A DNA stretch of 64,000 nucleotides from positions 9,416,825 to 9,480,824 of the forward strand of contig CM026432.1 in NCBI GenBank assembly GCA_014871385.1, read 5' to 3'. Positions within the stretch are counted from its first letter, which is position 1. Each line of letters starts with the position of its first letter. Positions 23,521 through 34,388 of the stretch are shown here, piece after piece. The notes beneath the pieces were generated by a model. The model searched no databases, was not told the origin of the DNA, and saw nothing but the letters and a program-made list of their open reading frames with translations. The translations under genes were made by a program, and so were the position numbers. The stretch is from Ceratodon purpureus (taxonomy: Eukaryota; Streptophyta; Bryopsida; Pseudoditrichales; Ditrichaceae).

Positions 23521-23986
23521 CGCACTTCTCATCTTCAGTCTTAATCATAAAAACGCACTTCTCATCCTCAGTCTTAATCATAAAAACGCACTTCTCATCC
23601 TCAGTCTTAATCATAAAAACGCACTTCTCATCCTCAGTCTTAATCATAAAAACGCACTTCTCATCCTCAATCTTAATCATAAAAACGCACTTCTCAAAGT
23701 CAGCATGAACTTGTAGAACCTTCTTCAAATATTCTTCATAATTGGCATTGACCTATAAAAAATGAAACAATAATTTGACAAAATTTTTAAGACATAACTA
23801 AAAAATATACAAACTTTAATTTCAAACAATTACCTCAGATAAAGACTTTGATAACTTCTTATTTTGAAGTTTCAAATTATTAACTTTGGTTTCTAAATCA
23901 CGAGATCTTCTACAATGGTATGCTTTCGCAGTAAGTATTTTCTGAAATTGGCCCTCAAGTTTCTCCATTTTTTTTTTGGTGGTCAT
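23513..23986 (-). CDS. Unknown coiled-coil protein with in-frame 11-residue repeats (two exons)
   Basis: I do not recognise this protein. Reading from the ATG at 23986, exons are 23986-23834 and 23752-23513, joined across an 81-bp GTAATT...TATAG intron in phase 0, giving about 130 residues. The first exon is Lys/Leu/Glu-rich and likely coiled coil (EKLEGQFQKILTAKAY, then SRDLETKVNNLKLQNKKLSK). The second starts VNANYEEYLKKVLQVHADFE and passes into five copies of an 11-residue unit (EDEKCVFMIKT). The stop lies a few bases past the repeats, at the junction with the satellite DNA. The piggyBac relic lies directly upstream in opposite orientation, and a further coiled-coil-like piece occurs on the far side of it (25466-25661), so the original gene may have been longer and split. 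A pseudogene or transposon accessory gene is equally possible. Confidence 0.4.
23521..23704 (+). repeat. 33-bp minisatellite, five copies plus a partial
   Basis: The unit begins CGCACTTCTCATCCTCAGTC and is 33 bp long, so it preserves a reading frame. Five full copies (23521-23685) are followed by a partial one. Copies differ by at most one or two bases, so expansion is recent. On the minus strand it encodes repeated EDEKCVFMIKT. Confidence 0.92.
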
Positions 23987-24189
23987 CAAGAACTTGTTAC
24001 AAGTTAGGGGGGCGGGGATCTTGCGGGGGCGGGGATCTTGCGGGGGCAGGGCCGGAGGGGGGGGGCAGGGTGGGCCAGCGGGTGAAAGTGGACGGGGTAG
24101 GGCTTTGCAAGGGACTATGGGTCGCGGCAGGGGTAGGAGAGCAGGTGGGAGATGGAGAAGTGCTCCGCTTTCAAAGAAGCCCAAAAAAA

Positions 24190-25470
24190 ATCCAGCCTGC
24201 TTGCATTGAAGATGTTTTTTGGGAGGACAGTTGGACTGTTGATGTAGAATTTAACAGCCGTGATACAAGTACATTTTTTGATCCACAGCCCGGTGTGAGG
24301 GTCAAATTTGAGAAGGTGCTCTTCCTTTTGGGCCTTTTCCACTGATTTTTTCCCATTTCTACTTTGAAACAAATTTGTATCGAGACAAACCGTTACTCAT
24401 TGGAGGTGATAATGGATGATGGTAGCATTAGAGGAGTAAAAAAATGGGTTCCTCTAACCTATCGAGAGTTTGAGGGGTATTTATCCATTTGCATGTTACT
24501 GAGTCTCAAGAGACTTCCAAATCTTCGATTATATTGGTCAACGGACCAAGTTATTTATCACTGTGCAATTGTCTCATCCATAATGTTCCGCGATCAATTT
24601 GAGTCTATTACGAGATCCTTGCACTTGACACCTGAGAGTGATAGGGAGGGTGATAAGAGGGATCCCAACTATGATAAAATTTAGAAGGTGAGATGGTTGA
24701 CCAATGATGTTTGAGATGCATGTACAAGGCTATGGAATCCCAACATTGTTCTTAAGGTGGATGAGACAATGATAAGGTACAAGAGCAAGTATTGTCCTAT
24801 AAGACAATACATGCCAAAAAAACCCACCAAGTTTTGTATAAAGGTTTGCGTTTTGGCAGATTCAAGGGCAAAATTTGTCCTTAATTTTGAGATTTATTGT
24901 GGGGCAAGCTGTAAATATGGTGAGAAGAAGAAAGAGAGTGGACCGAGAGTGGGCAAGCAAGGTAGGGATGTAGTGCAGAACTTATTGAAGATTTACATGG
25001 AAGAAGATACCTTATAGTGGTAGAGAACTTTTTCACAAGCATCACTTTGTTCACTTCTCTTTTAGATTTCGAGATTTTTGCCACGCGGACGGCAAGGAGT
25101 GATAGAAAGGGCCTCCCACCTTGCTTGACCAACAAGGTAGAGAATGCGAAACACCCCCCAAAGGTGGTATGACTTTCACTTCCACAATTCGAGTCGGTAT
25201 GTTGTTTGGTGTGGATGGATAAGAAGCTCGTCTTGCTCTTATCCACCCACACTTTGCCAAAACAACCAAGTGGGAAACCGTCATATGTATGGCGGCTAGT
25301 AGATGGTGAGACGAAGAAGGTCAAAACCACCCCTATCTACTTCGAATATACTAAAGAAATGAGGGGAGTTGATGTGGCGGATTAATTGAGGGGGGCTTAT
25401 TCTTTGCTTTCCAAGAGCCACAAGTGGTGGCATAGGGTGTTTGATTTTCTACTGGACTCGGCGTTTATCA
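24190..25470 (+). pseudogene. piggyBac-like transposase relic
   Basis: A near full-length but dead transposase of the piggyBac (DDE_Tnp_1_7) family. In one frame I can read DVFWEDSW, TFFDPQPGVRV, ICIETNRYSLEV, YLSICMLLSLKRLPNLRLYW, then VDETMIRYKSK with the first catalytic-type Asp (24760-24762). Next come IRQYMPKKPTKFCIKVCVLA and FVLNFEIYCG. After a frameshift near 25013 it continues VVENFFTS and SDRKGLPP, then WRLVDGETKKV, MRGVDVAD and LRGAYSLL with HKWWHRVFDFLLDSAF. In-frame stops occur at 24343-24345, 24682-24684 and about 24712, and TAA at 25383-25385 replaces the Gln after GVDVAD. The second catalytic Asp (expected in DNFFTS) reads Glu. No terminal repeats or TTAA duplication could be seen. 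Confidence 0.8.
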
Positions 25471-25661
25471 TTATGATGTTCTTCAACTTTCCTTAACTCC
25501 GCATTATGATATTCTTCAACACCAATTAAGTCCTCCAAATCCTTTTGGAAATTACCACAAATGTTCTTCATATTTCTAAACAAAATACATAAAAAATTTG
25601 TCAGCTTCCAACAAAACCATGTCTCCCATTGCTTAGAGCACACATCAAATAAATTTTGCAT
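25466..25661 (-). pseudogene. Coiled-coil-like fragment beside the piggyBac relic
   Basis: A frame of about 65 codons with FCWKLTNFLCILFRNMKNIC followed by a charged stretch (FQKDLEDLIGVEEYHN, then VEEHHND) that includes a short internal duplication. It lies immediately after the piggyBac relic. It has the same strand and a similar flavour to the spliced frame at 23513-23986, so it may be an upstream part of the same gene, split by the insertion. I do not recognise the family. Confidence 0.3.
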
Positions 25662-25965
25662 TCAAGAATTTCATCATCTACGCTAAAACCTCACATTATA
25701 TAAAAAAACATCAACCACATCGCCAAATCTCACCACACATTCTATAAAAGAATATAACAAAAATCTAAATTGTCACTAACATCGGCTTGCCTTTGTACCA
25801 AACAGAAGAATTAATATTGGTTTGCATGTTGGCTTTGTTTAGAAATAATACCTAATAGTTTAGCAAAAAAAAAACATCCACAATTATTAATCAAACCATC
25901 TGCATTAATATACCATACGAACAATTTTAACACAAGATAAATATTGTAATGACAACGACGCAATA

Positions 25966-28215
25966 CCCTTAGCTATTTACCTCTAAATTTTAAATTTCTT
26001 CCTAATCTAAATGGAAAGGACCGGCAAGAGTTATTGCACATCAAAGATTTGGCAAGTAATTGTTTTGCTATATCGCTAAATCTATTGTCTGACAAAATTT
26101 TGGCAAGCAATTATTTTGGTATGTCGCAACGAGTATAGTCTAGCAAGGGTTTGAGGAGGAATTTTTTGTTGTGTCGCAAGTGGAGCTGCAAGGTAATACC
26201 ATTGCCAATTTCCTTTAATTCCCAAATTACTTCATGGTCCAAATGAGCAGCTCCGGCAACACTTATAGCACTTCAGAGGTTAAGCAAGCAATTATTTTTG
26301 CCCTTTCAGAAAGGTATCACTTGGCAAAGAATTGACGAGCAATTTTCTGTTATGTTGCGAGCGATATTGCATAGCTATAGCCCTCGCAAATTAGTTCCAA
26401 ATCTCAAATTCTTACCTAGTCTCAATGAACAGCACCAAAAATAAGCACATCAAAGGTTTGGCGAGTACTTATTTTCCACTGTCATGGGACATGTAGCCTA
26501 GCAAATTTTTTACGAGTAAATTTTTCTGTGCCGTGTGCGGTATAGCAAGGCAATATTTTTTGCCAACTACCTTAAAATCCAAAATTCCCTCTTGGTCTAA
26601 ATCAAAAGCACCAGCAAAGTGGATTGCATATCAAAGTTTTAGCCATCAACAATTTTGTAGTTTAGCGAGCAATATTGTCTAGCAACGTCTAGAGGAGCAA
26701 TTTTTTGCTATGCCGTGAGCGATATTAATTGGCAAAGGTTTGACGAAAAACTCTTTGTTGAGTTGTAAGCAATATTGCATGAAAGTACTCTTCACTAATT
26801 ACCTCTAATTCCTAAATTCCTCCATTGTCCAAATAGACTCGACTAGTAAGGGTCATTGCACATAAAAGGTAAAACGAACAATTGTTTTGTACGCTCGGAG
26901 TCTCGGAAGAGGTATTGCTTTGCAAAGAATTGACAAGGAATTTTTTGCTCTACCATAAGAAATATTGCCAAGCAATACCTCTCGCCAACTATTTTCGAAT
27001 CCTAAAGTCCCTCCTGATTCAAATGTACAACAGCGAGAGATATTGCACACAAATTATTATTTTTTTGTTTTACGGCAAAATTGTTTAGCAAAGGTTTGTT
27101 GAGCACTTTTTTGTTGTGATACGAGGAATATTGAGAGGCAAAATACCTCGCCAACTAGCTTCAAATCATAGATTCTTTCTAGGTTGAAATAGTGAGCATC
27201 GGAGAGGGGTATTGCACCTCAAAGGTTTGTTGAGCAATTATTTTGCACTATCTCAAAGGATGTAGGCTAGAAAAAGTTTTACAAAAAAAAATTTGTTGTG
27301 TCACCAGCGGAATTGGATAGCAAAGCTTTTACGACCAATTTTTTTATGCTACAAGCGGTATTGCTTGCCAATACTCATAAGCAATTATTTTCAAATCCTA
27401 AATTCCTCCATGGTCCAAATCGACAACAACGGCAAGTGTGTTGACTTTTGAAAAGGGTGAAAGAGTAAGTTCCATGCCTCAGAATCGACTGTATAACAGA
27501 TGCCATAAAGATATTGTCGCCAATTGCGGAAGTTGACGTACACAATTGCTGAGGAGCGAACCTTTTAGAATTATAATCACAACGCGTCGATTTATCTTCA
27601 CTTCAGATCTTTCATTGTTTTTTTTTAAATCCATTTATTATTATGAAGCTAAAAATTATCATGTAAGCAAAAATAACTTGCACATAAAAGGTTTAGAGAG
27701 AAATATTTTTGCAATATCGCAACGAAATTGTTTGGCAAAGGTTTAACGAGCATTTTTTTGTTGTGTCATGAGGAATATTGGCAGGCCGAACTCCTTAGCA
27801 ACTACTTCCTAATCCTTAATTATTCCCATGTTCAAATGGAGAGCATGGGCGAGGGATATAGCATATCAAAGGCTTGGCAAGCAATTGTTTTGCACTATCG
27901 CTAAAAGTATTTTCCAACAAAAGTTTCATAAGAAATATTTAGTTATGACACAACCAATGTTGCTTAGAAATTGCACTCATCAATTTTCTCCAAATCTTAA
28001 ATTCCTCCCTAGTCTTAAGGAAGAGTACCAACAAGAAGTGTAGCACATCATATATTTGACAAGCAATAATTTTGTTGTGTCCTATAGAAAATTGCCTCTA
28101 AAAAGTTTAAAGAGTAGTTTTTTGATAAATCGCAAAGGATATTGTTAGGCAATACATTTCGCCAATTATTTTCAAATCCTAAATTCCTCCTTAGATGTAA
28201 TGGAAAGCCGGCAAG
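25966..28215 (+). repeat. Degenerate satellite array, segment 2
   Basis: About eleven to twelve diverged units of the same family as 22975-23520. Landmarks like CTAAATTCCT recur near 26219, 26403, 26576, 26810, 26995, 27163, 27395, 27812, 27990 and 28172, giving intervals of roughly 170-230 bp. A stretch at about 27440-27665 does not fit the unit and looks inserted. The copies share blocks but are heavily diverged, so the array is old. Short minus-strand frames with NIPC and AKQLFAK-like peptides arise from the repeat and need not be genes. Confidence 0.65.
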
Positions 28216-29765
28216 AAGTATTGCACATTAATCCCTAACTATCCTTAAAATCCGAAATTGATTTTGATTGTTTTGATCAAAGAAATTGACAAAGCAAAAA
28301 TAAAAAAATTATATTCATTTTTTTATCGGAGGTGAGTTTATATATGACAAAGGTGTGGTAAAAACTTCAAGTCCAAATTCCCTTTTTTGCTCTTCAATTA
28401 GCGTATTTTAGATTTTAGACCCAGAAATAGCAAAACGGGCAGAGCTTTAGGCCAATGAGAGTGGCTGTCAGAAACTGGGCAATGCTTTGGGTACCCACTG
28501 AAATTTGGACTTATGCAAGTGGTTTGGAATGGATTAATGTCTAACCCAGCATTTCACAAATGTTAGTGTTCACCTAGCTTTTTAATTGCATGGAACGTTA
28601 GCTCTTCTCTCAATGCCATAAACTGAAGAAGTCATTTTGACATGATTGTTGCTTCAAATCCGAATTTAAATTTTGAAACTATAACTTGAACATTCCATTT
28701 TTTGTGACCAACATGATGGCATTTGTGCAGAATTCGAGCACTTGCGTTTCTGATACTGAGAAAGAGATTAGTTGCATTATGAGGAAATAATAAGTCATGC
28801 AATCAGAGAGTACAGAAGTCACAGAATGCAGAATGAGTAGAGGGGGCTGTCCGGAACTGATGTCAATAGAGTCGCGTGAGGGATGAGCGGTCTGGCCATG
28901 TGGCATGCCAGGTCCAATTTGCCGGCTCGGCGGGAGCGAATTCTGATGGGAATTTTTAAATAATATCCAACTAAGTTACTGATCTGGGTCACAGTGAGTA
29001 GACGTTGGAGTTGAGCTTCAACACTGAACAGTCAGCTACAGCTGGTTGCTGTGCTTGGCTCGTACCATTTTTGGTGTTGTAATCAATGTTTTTTTCAATG
29101 GAGCCTTAGGCCATACAGTAATGACCAAATCAAGAGGCCTGACATGCTTTGGCAAGGGGGTAAAGGGGTGAAGGAAGGGCCCGGCTTTGCTAGGCTGCCC
29201 ATGTTAATTACCTCTTATTTTTCACTGGTTTGCCATTTGAAATTCATAAAAAAATAAGATTTTATTTTTGATACACAATAAATGTGCCCAAAATTCACAA
29301 ATGTTCAAAGGTATACTCTCACAGTTCACTTTTGTATAATTCCAAGCCATTGTATTCCTACAAGAGTTTGTCTATTTTCAATCACAAAGTCACATTCATG
29401 ACCTTTGTGTAGAAAACATTTTTGACAAAGGTTGTAAAAGAGGTTTCACTTTCTAATTTTTTTCATAGTTGTAGACAACTTAGTCACCTACATGAAAAAA
29501 AATACGACCAAAATGTTTGAAGGTAAAAATCATCAAGCTGAAAAAAAAATTCTGCTGTAAACTTTGAATACTATGATTTCACCAATGAAAAACATTCAAC
29601 AATAGAAATTTGGATTAGTTCTTCCAAGTTGATTTAGGTATAAGAATTTATGATTGAAATTCCAAAAAAGTTTTAAAATATATTTCATATCATCGAGAGT
29701 GCATAGTGGTAAAAAATTGCAGTTTTGAGGATTCAAGCTCTCAAAAACACAAGGAACTTTAGGGC
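28216..29765. other. Non-satellite segment interrupting the array
   Basis: About 1.5 kb unlike the flanking satellite. On the left the satellite stops at ATTGCACAT; on the right it resumes at AAAGATTAGGCAAGC, so the monomer is cut at nearly one point. The interior has moderate GC near 28.4-29.2 kb and AT-rich DNA after that. No transposase, long frame or clear terminal repeats were seen. Confidence 0.45.
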
Positions 29766-30605
29766 TTAAAGATTAGGCAAGCAATTGTTTTGCACTGTCA
29801 AAAGGAATATTGTTTGGCAAAGGATTGACGAGCAATTTGTTTCTATGTTGCGAGGAGTATTGTCAAGCAATATGCCTTCTCAATTACTTTGAAATTCTAA
29901 ATTCCTTTTGGTTTCAGCTAATGGAGAGCGTTGAGGAGTTGTATTGCACTTCAAATATTTGGTGAGCAATTGATTTGCAGGGTACTAGAGTGTATTGTTA
30001 GGCAAAGGCTTGACAAGCAATTTTTTGTTGTATCGTAAAAGGTGCTGCCAAGAGATACCCCTCGTCAATTACCATCAAATCCTATATTTCTTCCTAGTTT
30101 AAATTGGAAATATTGATGAACGGTAGCGCACATCAAAGGTATGGCGAGCAATTGTTTTGCAATGTCATAAAGGTTATTGTCTGGCAAAGGTTTGACAAGC
30201 AATTTTTTGTTGTGTCATAAGCGATATAACTAGGCAATATCATTCGCCAATTACCTCTCAATCCTAAATTCATCCATGGTTGAAATGGACAGCACTAGCA
30301 AGGGATGTTGCTCATCAATGGTTTAGCCACCAATTGTTTTGCACTCTTGCAAGGGATATAGCCTAAAAAAAGTTTGACGAACAATTTGACAAAATTGGCA
30401 AAAGATATTGTAGTCGGAGGCAATATTTTTTTCCAATTTTGTCCAAATCCTAAATTCCTTCTAGGTTCAAATGTAGAGCACCGGCAAATGGTAATGCACT
30501 TCAAAGATTTAGCGAACAATTGTTTTGCTGTGTCGCAAGGGATATTGTTTGGCAAAGTTTTGAGTAACAGTTTTTTGTTATGTCGTTAAGTGTATTGCCT
30601 GGTAT
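29766..30605 (+). repeat. Degenerate satellite array, segment 3
   Basis: Four to five units of the same family, with landmarks near 29880, 30068, 30255 and 30440, spaced 185-188 bp. The array ends at about 30605, where plain AT-rich DNA begins. Confidence 0.65.
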
Positions 30606-30609
30606 ATAA

Positions 30610-31540
30610 AATTATTGGTTTATATTTCCAAATTTTTATAACTAAAAAAAATTAGTAATGAAAATTGGTTTCAATTTGCACATTTTTACAAACTTTAAAT
30701 TTGAAAATCTATTTATTTTATTTTTTGTAATGATTTATTATAATTCTGTTTTTTGTATGAAATATTGTATGTTTATATTGGATCATGTGTTTATATAATT
30801 GAAATATATTTATCTTTTTTTATTGTGAGTTTTTCGTATGTTTTATTTTAAAGTATTATCTCTTGAAGTTTATGTTTTTATACTTCATGATATCATATTT
30901 TGAATGTGATTGCATCCGTCTATTTGCATTATCATCAGACTTGTCTGGAACCAAAAATTTATTAGATAAATATATAAGTCATAGATGTGATCAATAGTTA
31001 CAGTGCTTAGAACAAAGATATTTATTAATATAAAGTGATTGACGTGCAAAATTTTTATAAGCATGAACTATGTAATTTTAGGCAATCGAGTTTCTGAAGT
31101 TAAGCAAATGAAAAATAAGTCAAGGTTTTTCAATTAAAAAATTTATTTTAAATTATGAAGCATGTTATTGAAATTAGCAAATATATGTATACCTATACAA
31201 TAAGCTTTTCAACTATCTAATATAATTAGAAAAATTGATAAATGAATACTTAACTTCTTCTTTTTTTATAAGAAGATAGAGCTTCTTGAAACAACTTCCA
31301 CTTTGATGTGAAACAACTTCCACTTTGATGTAAAAATATTCACCAAATACAAATGTTTGAGGTATAATTTGCAAATCTGTGACTTATAAATACAAAAAAA
31401 AATACAATGTAAGGTTACTATACTATCAAATTTTTCAATCACAAAATGATTACAACATAATAATTGCAATCATAAAGAATATCATAACATAATTATAATT
31501 TTAAAAATTATTGTAATAATAAAACTACAATCTCTTAACC
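30610..31540. other. AT-rich intergenic DNA
   Basis: AT-rich DNA with no gene. It includes a direct duplication of about 22 bp, GAAACAACTTCCACTTTGAT with two more bases, at 31286-31330. Confidence 0.55.
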
Positions 31541-31544
31541 CGAA

Positions 31545-32090
31545 GCCTACACCTCCCTCTCCCTCCCCCTCCCATTCCCCTCCTAGGTGCATTGTTCTAG
31601 TCAGTGGATATTTGAATGAATACTGCAAATACGACCATCCATATTATCCTATGTTTTGTACAATTAGACTGGACAACATTCAAGTGTTCATTCAGGTTGT
31701 GTATATTTGTGAAATTTACAACTTCATCAATTTTCATATGCAGGAGTTTCTCCTCTCTCTCTCCCTCCCCCTCCATGTTTCTCTTCTCCTCTCTTCTCCT
31801 CTCCCCCCTCTCCCTCGCCCTGATTCTGTACACTTTTCTCTCCTATGACTCTATGTCCATCTCCTCTCTTGTGACTCCCTGTCCATCCCCTCTCCTATGA
31901 TTCTTATATCTACCCCCTCTGATCGCCTACCTTCAATCTCTCCTCACCGTACCTCCTCTCTCCCAACCCCCCTCCCTTCTAATTTCCTCTCACCCGACCC
32001 CTCCTCTCCTTCCTCCCAAATCCCCTCTCCCAACTTCCAACTCCCATGTCCCAAGTACCCTCTCCCCGCCTTCGCTTGCAGTTAACCTCA
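31545..32090 (+). repeat. Pyrimidine-rich CT/CCT tract
   Basis: Long stretches of C and T on the plus strand (for example CTCTCTCTCCCTCCCCCTCC) at 31553-31575, 31750-31830 and 31850-32060, separated by ordinary sequence. Open frames across it are Ser/Pro/Leu-rich only because of the composition, so I do not call a gene. The tract could adopt triplex-like structures. Confidence 0.6.
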
Positions 32091-32903
32091 CTGTTCATTG
32101 ACTTGTCCCATCACCGTGCCTCATCATCTTGCCTCGTCACCAATAGATGAATAATGGTTTAATTCATGAACGTAATTGAATAAATGAAATACTTTTGCCA
32201 ATGTAGCATTTAGAGTAGATAAGACGCTGTCCCTGCAATGCCTCTTCCCTAGGGTCAGAGCCAACAAACTAATGCTATGGCAACAATTGGATGGGGAATG
32301 TTTAAAAGTACCCTTCAAATTGAAAAGCTAAAATAGGATCTCTCCAATATGGACTCCCATGCTGTAATAAATTGCATTGGATGGGGCCACATGGCCATAG
32401 GCACCTACATATCGTACCTTAGAGGCAGCTTCCGCACTTCTCTGTCAAATAATTAATTAATTTCAAATTTTTATGTTCGACACTTTAAAAAGTAATTCTT
32501 TCAAATTTGACTTTTTAGGAAATAAATAACATTAAGTTCAACTTTCATCCACAATTGATGAAGTTTCATTGAATGTTTGTTATTTTAGCAAATTTTATGT
32601 AATCACTCTTAACATGTTTAATCTCTTTTATTTTTAGTTTATGTATTCAATTCCAAGATATTTCATCATTCATCTAATTTCATTTCATGGTTTTCCAGCA
32701 AATAGGCAACATAATATTATTTTTTAATCCGACATTTTTATTTGGAATTATTTTTTGCCGCAACAGCCCCTAAGCTACGGTATCAGAACTTTTACCACAC
32801 TCCCAATCTCGAAGTGCCGTGAAATTACTGTAACCCTCAGCCGGTGTCATAATTATGGAATCGAGAACTCCCATTGGCCAAGAGCAGCACGTTACTGGCA
32901 GTA

Positions 32904-32998
32904 ACCTTGCGATCATGATTGCTGGATGAAAAGTCATGATTTCTAGATGAAAAGTCATGATTGCTAGATGAAAAATTGTGATTTCTAGATGAAAAAGA
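32904..32998 (+). repeat. 21-bp tandem repeat, four copies
   Basis: Units such as CATGATTTCTAGATGAAAAG with one more base follow one another four times, differing at a few positions (TTGCTGG, TTTCTAG, TTGCTAG, TTTCTAG). Alternating variants suggest an older two-unit duplication. Confidence 0.75.
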
Positions 32999-33009
32999 CT
33001 TTAATCTTG

Positions 33010-34330
33010 GATGTTGAGCGGAATCCATCCATTGGCTGAGGGTTACGTAAGGTAACCAGCCTCTTCTCGCTGGTTACCTAATACGTAGTTGTCCTCGTGA
33101 TTGTGAAGAAACGCAATCCCTTTCTTCATACTCTTGCCAGCTACCATGCTGGACTCGCAATTGAGTCTGCTCAGGGAAGTTGAGGGAACTGGAGATATCA
33201 TCACTCAGCACTGCATTTTGTGTGAAAGGAAGGATGCGAGATGGGCTCGGAAGTTTGTCAAGTCCTTTCACATGACTCATGTACATTCAATCGAATCACA
33301 GTTTTGACTAGCTGAGAAAGATGTGCATTGAATGTGAGTATTGGAGCTGTTGGCTTCCCAGCCTCTAAAGGTACAATGGTAGCTAGAAAGTCTACTACGA
33401 GGACGACGCTCCTGGAATTGTTTCGATTCCAGTCTCGATGCTGTCTGGAGGACTCAAACTCGGACTTGCCGTGCCCATGTTAACATAATATAAGCACAGA
33501 CATTTCATGCATGCATATGGAAGGAGAAACTGGAGTATGGATCAAAAGCCAATAGAGTATATACAAGTTTTAGAATGTGTACTGATACAGAACTGATGAG
33601 GTCCAGCTTCGGTGGAAACTAAGGAGTGCGACATGCGTCTTCCATAAGGTTGCACACTAATACCGTACCGCTGTTGCCTACTTTTTCATAATGTTATCTA
33701 CTCTGAAGAGTTTATGCATTTTGCAAAGAATAGTAAAAGAGTACACTGTACAAACGACAAGTCCTTGTCCCACTGCTGATAAGGTCGGACGTAGCTGAGG
33801 TCGATATACATTTGGCGCAACTGTGTATTCATCACCGAAGAAGGCGGTTTCACGTTTCTGCAAATTATCCGAGAAACGGCCTGCTTCCGCTCACTACAAC
33901 TGTGTGGAGAATTCTCAAAACGGGGCTGCTTCTGCCATTCCCGGCAAGTCTGCATCACCTCACGCCTGGAAGGCAACAAACCCTCGATTACCCTCTCCCA
34001 AATCCTCGCCGTCGTGATACCCTCTTCGCAATCGTGCCGAGGCGTGTGCGAACTGTTACGCTTTCCGTGGACCTGTTCACAGCAATACCCGCCATTACCC
34101 TGTACACAGCAATCAATCCACCTTAAGCTCGGTGCAATGCATCAACCCATTTCGACGAATAGATCAACACCAATGTCAGACTGAAAGATGAATTCAACAC
34201 TCGTCTGAATCAGCACCCCACAACTTCCACAAGAACAATCCACCTTCTCTGCAATGTACAACGCATTGAGAACACCACCGGCGTATATTCACGAATCCTC
34301 ACACCCGAATCAGGAGCCAATTCAAATTCC
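33010..34330. other. Intergenic DNA before the H1b 3' end
   Basis: Moderate-GC DNA containing short frames on both strands (around 33.8-34.1 kb) without any family signature. The right end belongs to the 3' region of H1 copy b. No RNA gene recognised. Confidence 0.4.
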
Positions 34331-34339
34331 ATGGGATGG

Positions 34340-34357
34340 TGGTGTTCACAAACACCA
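34340..34357 (-). promoter_or_regulatory. Conserved 3' stem-loop after H1b
   Basis: Read on the gene strand, TGGTGTT-TGTG-AACACCA, identical to the 18-mer after H1a, lies 31 nt past the stop codon. The flanking 3' sequence (ATCCTATCC before it, CCATCCCATGGAATTT after it) is also shared between the two genes, while much of the coding tail has diverged. Confidence 0.5.
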
Positions 34358-34388
34358 GTTGGGATAGGATTAACAGGAAACGAAGATC

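Noticed and set aside
22975-30605. CRISPR-like array or repeated small genes in the satellite region
   Set aside because: Units are long, diverged and without spacers, and the window is eukaryotic; the short NIPC-type frames come from the repeat itself.
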